Assembly (NCBI GenBank): GCA_902523065.1
Contig: CABYXZ010000001.1
Span: 327,540 to 391,539 of the forward strand
Direction of reading: 5' to 3'
Length of the DNA: 64,000 nt
From: an uncultured Marinoscillum sp.
GTDB taxonomy: Bacteria > Bacteroidota > Bacteroidia > Cytophagales > MED-G16
The notes beneath the pieces are model-generated. The model was not told the origin of the DNA and ran no database searches. It saw only the letters and a list, made by a program, of their open reading frames with translations. How positions within the stretch are numbered: the first letter of the stretch is position 1; each line of letters opens with the position of its first letter. The position numbers were made by a program, and so were the translations under genes. Below are positions 1 through 6,877 of this stretch, piece after piece.

Positions 1-125
1 ATAACAAATCATCTTTCAGTACAAAAATCCAAAAAAAGCTAGACTATGTAACCAAAGATGAAACCATAATCGTTAAGAATTATTACAATAAAAATTATAG
101 TGATTTAGAAATTAAGGTTTTATAA
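1..125 (+). CDS. C-terminal tail of an unknown protein (partial)
   Basis: A reading frame is open from the window edge (first full codon at base 3) to a TAA at 123-125. It encodes about 40 residues, rich in lysine, tyrosine and asparagine, ending SDLEIKVL. Its stop overlaps the start of the next gene in a TAATG arrangement, the same junction type used further down this operon, which supports a real upstream gene. The fragment is too short to identify. By position it belongs to the light/flavin operon. Confidence 0.6.
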   Translation, partial: NKSSFSTKIQKKLDYVTKDETIIVKNYYNKNYSDLEIKVL

Positions 126-601
126 TGATTAGTTACAATAGTGATAACAAAACTTATACTCTCAAAGCAAAGCAGAAGCTTCCTATTTCTATGACCAAGA
201 GTTGGAATTTTTTTTCTACTCCAAAAAATTTATCTAAGATCACTCCAAGTCATATGAACTTCAAAATACTTACAGATTTTGGGAAGATGTACGAGGGACA
301 GATAATCAAGTATAAGGTATCTCCTTTTCCTTTTTTTAGAGTTGGATGGACAACAAAAATTACAAGTGTTGAAAAACCATTCTCATTTACTGACAAGCAA
401 ACTTCAGGCCCATTTAGACTCTGGGAACACGAACATATATTCGAAGAGAGTAAAGATGGAATATATGCCTATGACATAGTTAATTATAAACTACCTCTTG
501 GTTTCATCGGAAGACTCTTTGGTGGTCAAATAATTAAATGGCAGCTGAATAGAATATTTGAATACAGAAAAAAAATGTTGAATAAAATTTTTATAAAATG
601 A
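125..601 (+). CDS. SRPBCC (START-like) ligand-binding protein
   Basis: A 158-residue single-domain protein of the SRPBCC/polyketide-cyclase-like superfamily (COG4276-like), which folds into a helix-grip cavity for a hydrophobic ligand. An early segment reads as the usual STPKNLSKITP (31-41), and WEHEHIF at 100-106 is the typical core. No signal peptide or membrane segment, so it should be cytoplasmic. The start overlaps the stop of the upstream frame (TAATG) and the stop overlaps the next gene's start (ATGA), so translation is probably coupled. Relatives of this family often sit beside photolyases and SDR enzymes in light-regulated clusters of marine bacteria; that is recalled knowledge. The ligand is unknown. 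Confidence 0.75.
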   Translation: MISYNSDNKTYTLKAKQKLPISMTKSWNFFSTPKNLSKITPSHMNFKILTDFGKMYEGQIIKYKVSPFPFFRVGWTTKITSVEKPFSFTDKQTSGPFRLWEHEHIFEESKDGIYAYDIVNYKLPLGFIGRLFGGQIIKWQLNRIFEYRKKMLNKIFIK

Positions 602-1284
602 GTAGAGTACTTGTAATCGGAGGTAGCAGAGGTATTGGAAATAACGTTATTAAAGAACAATTAGCAAATGGGGATGAGTGTGTTAACATTTCCAGAAACA
701 GTTCTGGCATTAGCGATAATCTTTTACAAGAATTTAACCTTGATGTTACAAAAGATGATTTACCAGATGTTGATAATATAAGATCAATCGTGTACTGCCC
801 AGGATCTATTATTTTAAAACCATTTGGGCAAATAACTGAAGATGACTATAAAAATGATTTTGAAATCAATGTTTTAGGAGCTGTTCGTTGCATAAAAAAA
901 TACATCAATGAAATTAAAACTCACGAAAATGCTTCAATCGTTCTCTTTAGTACAGTAGCAGTTAACCAGGGAATGCCTTTTCATTCCTCAGTCTCTGTTT
1001 CAAAAGCAGGTGTTGAAGGACTTTCTAAGACGCTTGCTGCAGAATTTGCTCCTAAGGTCAGGGTAAACTGTGTGGCACCAACCCTTACCAAGACTGATCT
1101 TGCTAGTAGAATACTTAGAAATGAGAGAATAGAGGAAAATATTGCAAACAAGCATCCTTTAAAAAGGATTTGCGAAGCGCAAGACATATCGTCCATGGTA
1201 ACCTTTTTAATATCTGAGAAGTCAAAAAATATAACTGGTCAAATTTTAAGAGTTGATGCTGGGATGTCAACATTAAAGATTTAA
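598..1284 (+). CDS. SDR family oxidoreductase with atypical active site
   Basis: A 228-residue short-chain dehydrogenase/reductase. The Rossmann nucleotide-binding motif GGSRGIG lies at 8-14, the active-site serine is S118, and the lysine of YxxxK is K136. The catalytic tyrosine position (132) is valine (VSVSK), so classical proton-transfer chemistry is not expected at that site. A C-terminal GQILRVDAG segment matches the usual SDR ending. It overlaps the SRPBCC gene by four bases and is followed after one base by a flavin reductase, inside the photolyase operon. I recall that SDRs from similar photolyase neighbourhoods also lack the tyrosine, so this may define a subgroup rather than a broken gene. 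Substrate unknown. Confidence 0.85.
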   Translation: MSRVLVIGGSRGIGNNVIKEQLANGDECVNISRNSSGISDNLLQEFNLDVTKDDLPDVDNIRSIVYCPGSIILKPFGQITEDDYKNDFEINVLGAVRCIKKYINEIKTHENASIVLFSTVAVNQGMPFHSSVSVSKAGVEGLSKTLAAEFAPKVRVNCVAPTLTKTDLASRILRNERIEENIANKHPLKRICEAQDISSMVTFLISEKSKNITGQILRVDAGMSTLKI

Positions 1285-1285
1285 A

Positions 1286-1912
1286 ATGAACTTTATTGAT
1301 AGTAAACAAATCTCTGAATTCAGTAAAGTTTATAGACTTAATTTAATTAATAGTATAACTGGATATAAACCAGCAAATCTGATAGGTTCTAAATCAACTA
1401 AGGGTAAGACAAACCTCGCAATTTTTAGTTCTGTCGTTCACCTCGGTTCAAAACCACCACTTATTGGAATCATAACTAGGCCAAATACTGTTCCAAGAGA
1501 TACTTATAGAAATATTGTTGAGAGTAGTTATTACACCATAAATCACATCTCAAAAAATATGGTAGAAAGAGCACATTTCACATCTGCTAAATTTAGTGAA
1601 GACGAGTCTGAGTTTCATCATTGCAATTTTGAGGAGGAATATATAAAGGATTTTAATGCTCCTTTTGTAAAAGAAAGTAAAGTTAAGATAGGAATGCAAT
1701 TAGTTGAAGAAAAACATATAGATGCAAACGATACGATATTAATTGTTGGAGAGGTCAAAAATATAATAATCGATAAAAAATCTCTAGAGGAAGACGGATC
1801 TGTCAATTTAGGAAGAGATGAAACTGTTTGTATATCAGGACTTGACACGTATTATGAAACAAATAAAATCTCAAAATATCCATACGCAAGGAAGGACAAT
1901 TTACCATTCTAA
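1286..1912 (+). CDS. Flavin reductase-like FMN-binding protein
   Basis: A 208-residue protein of the flavin_reduct/FMN-binding split-barrel family. The region around residues 42-75 (NLAIFSSV, then [11 protein letters not shown]) matches the flavin-contacting strand and loop. Members either reduce free flavin with NAD(P)H or hold FMN for another reaction. It starts one base after the SDR stop and its TAA overlaps the ATG of the DUF2256 gene. Within this operon it could supply reduced flavin to the photolyases, which carry FAD, but that link is inference. Confidence 0.85.
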   Translation: MNFIDSKQISEFSKVYRLNLINSITGYKPANLIGSKSTKGKTNLAIFSSVVHLGSKPPLIGIITRPNTVPRDTYRNIVESSYYTINHISKNMVERAHFTSAKFSEDESEFHHCNFEEEYIKDFNAPFVKESKVKIGMQLVEEKHIDANDTILIVGEVKNIIIDKKSLEEDGSVNLGRDETVCISGLDTYYETNKISKYPYARKDNLPF

Positions 1913-2067
1913 TGAAAAAAACATTTTTACCTTCTAAAACGTGTGAGGTATGTAATAAGCCTTTCTCATACAGAAAAAAGTGGAGAAATTGTTGGGAGGA
2001 AGTCAAGTACTGCTCAGAGAGATGCAGAAGAAATAAAAAACAAAAATCACTCATTTATAATGACTAA
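1912..2067 (+). CDS. DUF2256 small cysteine-rich protein
   Basis: A 51-residue protein with start ATG at 1912 (overlapping the previous stop as TAATG) and stop TAA at 2065-2067. It has C11-x2-C14 and C34-x3-C38, consistent with a small zinc-binding knuckle, and the segments FSYRKKW and [10 protein letters not shown] that mark DUF2256 (COG4338). The family is typically encoded next to photolyases and cryptochromes; function unknown. Its end overlaps the start of the photolyase at 2060 by eight bases in another frame, indicating translational coupling. Confidence 0.85.
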   Translation: MKKTFLPSKTCEVCNKPFSYRKKWRNCWEEVKYCSERCRRNKKQKSLIYND

Positions 2068-3355
2068 AAAATCAATTTTTTGGCACAGAAGAGATCTTAG
2101 GTTACATGATAATCATGGACTTTTTCAGGCCTTAAAAGAAAGCGATGAAGTAATGCCAATTTTTATCTACGATAAAAACATAATTGATAAGCTCGAGCCA
2201 AATGACCACAGAATAAAATTTATAAACAGACAAATTGATTTAATTAATAGTGAATTACATAAGATCGGTAAAAAACTATTTACCTTTTTTGGAGACCCAC
2301 TTTCAATTATTAAAAAATTAAAATCATCTTATAATTTTAATTCTCTTTACTTCAACAAAGATTACGAGCCGTATGCAATTGAAAGAGACGAAAAAGTCAC
2401 AGAGTATTTATCCAGGTACAATTGCTCGTCACATTCATTTAAAGACCACGTAATTTTTGAACAAGATGAAATTGTTAAAGACGACGGAAAACCATACGTT
2501 GTCTATACACCATTTTCAAGGAGATGGCTATTACATTTTAATGAGGAAATGACAAACCCATATGACTCAAATTCATTACTTGAAAAATTTATAAATCAAG
2601 AGGAATTTAAAATAGCTATGGAGGACTCAAAAATTGTAGATAAAGCAATATCTCCAATTGATTTTAACCTTGAGGAAGGGTTAATAGATAATTACGATAA
2701 TGATAGAAATTTTCCTTGGATTCAAGGCACTAGTAAAATCGGTGTTCATCTGAGGTTTGGCACTAAAAGTGTAAGAGAAATTGTTAAGATAGGATTAAAA
2801 AGTTCAGATAATACTTATCTCAAAGAGCTTATTTGGAGAGAGTTCTTCATCCAGATATTATACCATTTTCCAACAACCGTAAATAAGTCATTTAAGGATA
2901 AGTATGAAAGAATAAATTGGAGAAATAATATGGAGGAGTTTGATGCCTGGTGTAAAGGCATGACAGGATATCCAATTGTTGATGCGGGGATGCGAGAATT
3001 AAATTCGACAGGTTTCATGCATAATAGAGTTAGGATGATTGTTGGCAGCTTCTTATGTAAGCACCTGCTAATTGACTGGAGGCTCGGTGAAGAGTATTTT
3101 GCGAAAAAATTATTTGATTTTGAGAAGGCAAGTAATGTAGGCAACTGGCAGTGGGTTGCTGGGTGTGGAGTGGATGCAGCTCCATACTTTAGAATATTCA
3201 ATCCTTACGAGCAACAAAAGAAATTTGATAAAAATAGAGAGTATGTTAACAAGTGGATACCCGAACTTAATGAGTCAAATTATCCAGAAGAAATAGTGAA
3301 TCATAAATATGCTAGGGAGAGGTGTCTCTCAACTTATAAAGAGGCACTACAATGA
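2060..3355 (+). CDS. phrB: Class I CPD photolyase / cryptochrome
   Basis: A 431-residue FAD flavoprotein predicted to split cyclobutane pyrimidine dimers with blue light. The N-terminal alpha/beta domain begins [13 protein letters not shown] (6-18). The FAD domain has WREFF (259-263), [13 protein letters not shown] (302-314) and [20 protein letters not shown] (361-380). Tryptophans W287, W340 and W363 are spaced exactly like the E. coli electron-transfer triad (306, 359, 382). I chose ATG 2060 rather than an in-frame ATG at 1943, because the family begins right there and the extension would cover the whole DUF2256 gene. It overlaps the next gene by four bases. Confidence 0.93.
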   Translation: MTKKSIFWHRRDLRLHDNHGLFQALKESDEVMPIFIYDKNIIDKLEPNDHRIKFINRQIDLINSELHKIGKKLFTFFGDPLSIIKKLKSSYNFNSLYFNKDYEPYAIERDEKVTEYLSRYNCSSHSFKDHVIFEQDEIVKDDGKPYVVYTPFSRRWLLHFNEEMTNPYDSNSLLEKFINQEEFKIAMEDSKIVDKAISPIDFNLEEGLIDNYDNDRNFPWIQGTSKIGVHLRFGTKSVREIVKIGLKSSDNTYLKELIWREFFIQILYHFPTTVNKSFKDKYERINWRNNMEEFDAWCKGMTGYPIVDAGMRELNSTGFMHNRVRMIVGSFLCKHLLIDWRLGEEYFAKKLFDFEKASNVGNWQWVAGCGVDAAPYFRIFNPYEQQKKFDKNREYVNKWIPELNESNYPEEIVNHKYARERCLSTYKEALQ

Positions 3356-4833
3356 GAACAGAAATTTCATTAGTCTTTCCTAATCAACTATTTGAGGAAT
3401 CAATTATTCATGACCTTAAGCTTGATACGTATGTGATCGAGGAAAACCTTTTTTTCAAACACTTTAACTTCCACAAACAGAAATTACTTTTTCATAGATC
3501 TTCGATGATACATTACAAAAATTTTCTAGAAGATCTAGATATAAACGTAAATTATATTGAATCATCCGAGGAAATATCTGACGTAAGAAAATTTATTTTA
3601 TCTCTTGAAAATGACATTAACAAAGTTCATCTAATAAATCCTATCGACAACTATCTTGAGAGAAGAATAAAATCCTCATGTGAGAAAAAAGGAATTCAAA
3701 GCGTATTATATGAGAATCCTTCATTTATAAACAATGATGAGCTCATGAAAAAATTTTTTAGAGAAGACAAGAAGAAATTTTTTCATATGAATTTCTATAA
3801 AGAACAAAGAATTGATTTAGGAATATTAATTGACGACGGTAATCCAAAGGGCGGAAAATGGTCATACGACGACATGAATAGGATGCGGTTTCCTAAAGAC
3901 AAAAAAGCACCAAAAATATCTTATCCGGGAGAAAATATAATTTATAAAGAGGCTAAAACTTATGTTGACAAAGAATTTAATGGTAACGTAGGTGAAATAC
4001 ATGATCAGATTGTATATCCACATGATTTTGAGAGTGCAAAAAAATGGTTTAAAGATTTTTTAAAAAATAGATTTCATGATTTTGGTCCTTATGAAGATGC
4101 TGTTGTAAAAGATGAGAGAGTTTTAAATCACAGTCTTCTCTCGCCTCTTATAAACTCTGGGTTATTAAGCCCTAAGTTTATAATTAACGAGTCAATCAGA
4201 TTTTATAAAAAACATAACATTCCTTTAAATTCGTGTGAAGGATTTATAAGACAAATTATAGGTTGGAGAGAGTTTATAAGAGGAGTTTATGAGGTAAAAG
4301 GATCTTATGAGAGAACCCATAACTTCTGGAATTTTTCTAGAAAAATTCCAGAATCGTTTTACAATGGTACTACTGGTATCGAGCCTGTAGATGATTCTAT
4401 CAAAAAAGTAATTAAATCAGCGTACTCACATCATATTGAAAGGTTGATGGTAATTGGAAATTTCATGTTACTCTGTGAATTTGATCCTGATGAAGTTTAC
4501 AGATGGTTTATGGAATTATACATAGATGCATACGACTGGGTAATGGTACCAAATGTATATGGGATGAGTCAGTTTGCTGATGGAGGTTTAATGTCTACAA
4601 AACCCTACATAAGTGGGAGCAGCTACATACTTAAAATGAGCGATTATAAAAAAGGAAAGTGGTGTGAGATTTGGGATGGTTTGTTTTGGAATTTCATGAA
4701 TAAACAAAGAGAATTTTTCGTAAAAAATCCTAGGATGAGAATGCTAATAAGTTCATTTGATAAGATGGATGAATCAAAAAGGAATATTCATCTTGAAAAT
4801 GCTAATTCTTTTTTAAAAAATCTTGACAAATGA
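3352..4833 (+). CDS. DPRP-type cryptochrome/photolyase lacking Fe-S cysteines
   Basis: A 493-residue member of the COG3046/PF04244 family, which contains the bacterial (6-4) photolyases and FeS-BCP/CryPro proteins. Family marks are the N-terminal LVFPNQL, FHMNFYKEQR (144-153), GGKW (167-170), GWREFIRGVYE (304-314), HHIERLMVIGNF (360-371) and GMSQFADGG (404-412). Fe-S members carry four cysteines. Here the first position is V346, and the stretch usually reading MSDY-C-x2-C followed by CPFN is MSDYKKGKWCEIWDG (429-443), with only C438. The 4Fe-4S cluster is therefore probably absent. The gene overlaps both neighbours by four bases. FAD binding and light use are inferred from the family; the DNA substrate is unknown. 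Confidence 0.88.
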   Translation: MRTEISLVFPNQLFEESIIHDLKLDTYVIEENLFFKHFNFHKQKLLFHRSSMIHYKNFLEDLDINVNYIESSEEISDVRKFILSLENDINKVHLINPIDNYLERRIKSSCEKKGIQSVLYENPSFINNDELMKKFFREDKKKFFHMNFYKEQRIDLGILIDDGNPKGGKWSYDDMNRMRFPKDKKAPKISYPGENIIYKEAKTYVDKEFNGNVGEIHDQIVYPHDFESAKKWFKDFLKNRFHDFGPYEDAVVKDERVLNHSLLSPLINSGLLSPKFIINESIRFYKKHNIPLNSCEGFIRQIIGWREFIRGVYEVKGSYERTHNFWNFSRKIPESFYNGTTGIEPVDDSIKKVIKSAYSHHIERLMVIGNFMLLCEFDPDEVYRWFMELYIDAYDWVMVPNVYGMSQFADGGLMSTKPYISGSSYILKMSDYKKGKWCEIWDGLFWNFMNKQREFFVKNPRMRMLISSFDKMDESKRNIHLENANSFLKNLDK

Positions 4834-6134
4834 GAAAGTCCATATACTGGTTTAGAAAAAATTTAAGATTAAGAGATAATCCATCTCTATTCAATGCAAT
4901 TAAAGATAATGATGAGATTATATTTATTTATATAATTGACTTTCAGACATATAATCCAAATGGTTTAGACATTCATGAAATTGGAAATTTCAGAAAAAAA
5001 TTTATCATGGAATCAGTATTAGATCTTGTAAAAAATTTAAAATCAAAGAAGATACACCTTCATATATTTGAAGGAGATAAATTAAAAATTTTAGAAGAGA
5101 TCAGAAGCTCCCATGGGATAGATACCATTTACTGTTCTAAGGAAGTTGGTTGGTATGAAGAGGAAGATGAAAAAAAATTAATTGATAATAATTTTGAATT
5201 AATTATGTATGAAGATCCTCATCTTATTGAAGAGAGAGAGCTTCCATTTAACTTGAATAACTTACCTCTTATTTTTACTCCCTTTAGAAAAAAGGTTGAA
5301 AAAAATTCAAAAATTAGAAACGAAGTAAGTGAACTACCAACAATTAAAAAGGCTATTGTAAACACTGATCTTGAATTTTTATCAAAAATTGAGATTAATA
5401 ATGTAATTAATCACTCAAATACTGCTTATCCTTTTGAAGGAGGTGAGAGAAATGCCTTAGAGAGATTAAGATCGTATTTATGGGAATCCCACAACATTGC
5501 AAAGTATAAAGAGACAAGAAATGGTCTAATTGGTACAGAATACTCTTCAAAATTTTCTGCCTATTTATCGACTGGGTCTTTATCGCCCGTAACCATTTAT
5601 CATGAAATTAAAAAATTTGAAAGAGAGGTTAAAAAAAATTCGTCAACGTACTGGCTTATTTTCGAGTTAATGTGGAGAGAATTCTTCAGATATGTGGCTA
5701 AAAAGGGTAAAAAAAATATCTTTATGATTAATGGTATAAATGGAAATATTTTCAATAGAAATTTTAATTCTGATATAGACCTTTTCAAGAAATGGTGTGA
5801 TGGCGAGACAGGGCAAGAATTTATTGACGCAAATATGGTAGAGCTAAATTCAACAGGATTTATGAGTAACAGAGGGAGACAAAATGTAGCTAGTTACCTA
5901 ATTAATGATTTAGACCTAAATTGGACATGGGGTGCTGCATATTTCGAAAGTAAACTTATTGACTACGATGTGGCTAGTAATTGGTGTAATTGGATGTATA
6001 TGGCTGGAGTTGGAAACAATGTAAGGAATTGGGCATTTAACCCTTCTAAACAATCTGAGATGTACGATAAAGCAGGAAAATTTAGAAGTCTGTGGTTAAA
6101 TAATAAATTTGGGCAACAAATTATAGACTTTTAG
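4830..6134 (+). CDS. Cryptochrome DASH-family photolyase
   Basis: A 434-residue flavoprotein of the cry-DASH branch. It starts IYWFRKNLRLRDN, has the DASH-typical GGERNALERL (204-213), WREFFRYVAKKG (282-293), STGFMSNRGRQNVASYL (341-357) and DYDVASNWCNWMYMAGVGNN (378-397). DASH proteins repair dimers in single-stranded DNA and can also act as blue-light sensors. It starts inside the stop codon of the preceding photolyase-family gene. Together with 2060-3355 and 3352-4833 it makes three distinct photolyase-fold branches in one operon. Confidence 0.92.
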   Translation: MRKSIYWFRKNLRLRDNPSLFNAIKDNDEIIFIYIIDFQTYNPNGLDIHEIGNFRKKFIMESVLDLVKNLKSKKIHLHIFEGDKLKILEEIRSSHGIDTIYCSKEVGWYEEEDEKKLIDNNFELIMYEDPHLIEERELPFNLNNLPLIFTPFRKKVEKNSKIRNEVSELPTIKKAIVNTDLEFLSKIEINNVINHSNTAYPFEGGERNALERLRSYLWESHNIAKYKETRNGLIGTEYSSKFSAYLSTGSLSPVTIYHEIKKFEREVKKNSSTYWLIFELMWREFFRYVAKKGKKNIFMINGINGNIFNRNFNSDIDLFKKWCDGETGQEFIDANMVELNSTGFMSNRGRQNVASYLINDLDLNWTWGAAYFESKLIDYDVASNWCNWMYMAGVGNNVRNWAFNPSKQSEMYDKAGKFRSLWLNNKFGQQIIDF

Positions 6135-6191
6135 AGTATAAATAGACTACAGAGAAATTTTTTTCTCAAATAAACGATTTAAAATATAGTT

Positions 6192-6380
6192 ATGTTTAAA
6201 TTTATAAAGCTTTTTAGACCATTAGAATTGGTATTACTGATACTAGTTTTAATAACTATTGTGGTTTCTGAAGTATTTTTCTTTAACGATGAACCGTTAA
6301 AGGCAGTATTTTTAGGTCTTTGGGCTCCAACTATTCTTCTTTTTATTTTGGTTTTTAACCAAAAGAAGAAAGATTTGTAG
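6192..6380 (+). CDS. Small two-helix membrane protein, unknown
   Basis: A 62-residue protein with two hydrophobic spans (roughly 10-29 and 35-55) joined by a short loop FFNDEPLK and a basic tail NQKKKDL. No enzyme motif. It follows the DASH gene by 57 bases and leads a run of three small membrane protein genes on the same strand. A plausible real gene because of consistent strand, spacing and clean membrane topology; function unknown. Confidence 0.6.
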   Translation: MFKFIKLFRPLELVLLILVLITIVVSEVFFFNDEPLKAVFLGLWAPTILLFILVFNQKKKDL

Positions 6381-6393
6381 AAGTAAACTAACT

Positions 6394-6522
6394 ATGTCTG
6401 AGATATTAACTGATAATTTTATACTTATCTGGGCAGGAATTGTAACTGTCTCCTTCGTTGTATGGATCCTACTCACAGCGAAAGAAATGAATGATATTGT
6501 CGATAAAAGAGATAAAAAATGA
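6394..6522 (+). CDS. 42-residue single-pass membrane protein
   Basis: ATG at 6394, TGA at 6520-6522. The protein is 42 residues: a short N-terminus, one hydrophobic helix (about 10-29, beginning FILIWAG) and a charged tail ending DKRDKK. It lies 13 bases after the 62-residue gene and its stop overlaps the next start as ATGA, which argues that it is translated. No family recognised. Layout suggests a small subunit working with its two neighbours. Confidence 0.6.
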   Translation: MSEILTDNFILIWAGIVTVSFVVWILLTAKEMNDIVDKRDKK

Positions 6523-6854
6523 GTGCACATACTGCAAGCTTAGTAAATGCTATTATACTTATAACAATTGGTGGCTGGGGTTATTTTGAGTCAGGATCTC
6601 CTACCTCATTGATTCCTGTATTTATTGGAGCTGTACTGGTTTTATTAAACAAAGGGATCAAAAATCAAAATAAAGTAATTGCACATATTGCCGTTCTTGT
6701 AACACTGTTAGGTTTTGCTCTAATAATGCCTTTAATGAGAGCTATGGAAGATGGTAGAACAGATGCTGTCCTAAGAATTCTTATAATGCTTAGTTCTACA
6801 ATATATGCCATGGTTTTCTTTATCAAAAGTTTTATTGACGCCAGAAGAAAATAA
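6519..6854 (+). CDS. Four-helix membrane protein, unknown
   Basis: A 111-residue integral membrane protein with about four hydrophobic spans (roughly 8-25, 30-46, 53-70 and 84-104). Similar small proteins with a GYF...SLIPVFIGA pattern and a 'KVIAHIAVL' segment are widespread in Bacteroidota, from memory, but uncharacterised. It overlaps the 42-residue gene by four bases, so the two are probably made together. No catalytic residues or binding motif seen. Confidence 0.7.
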   Translation: MSAHTASLVNAIILITIGGWGYFESGSPTSLIPVFIGAVLVLLNKGIKNQNKVIAHIAVLVTLLGFALIMPLMRAMEDGRTDAVLRILIMLSSTIYAMVFFIKSFIDARRK

Positions 6855-6877
6855 TTTATTCTTACTAAATTGAAAGG

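Noticed and set aside
1943..2059. In-frame extension of the class I photolyase to ATG 1943
   Set aside because: It would cover most of the DUF2256 gene in another frame, and the photolyase family starts at residue 40 of the long frame (base 2060).
6152..6167. Possible terminator hairpin (GAGAAA/TTTCTC) after the DASH gene
   Set aside because: Only six AT-rich pairs and no T-run after it; too weak to call and it would split the operon.
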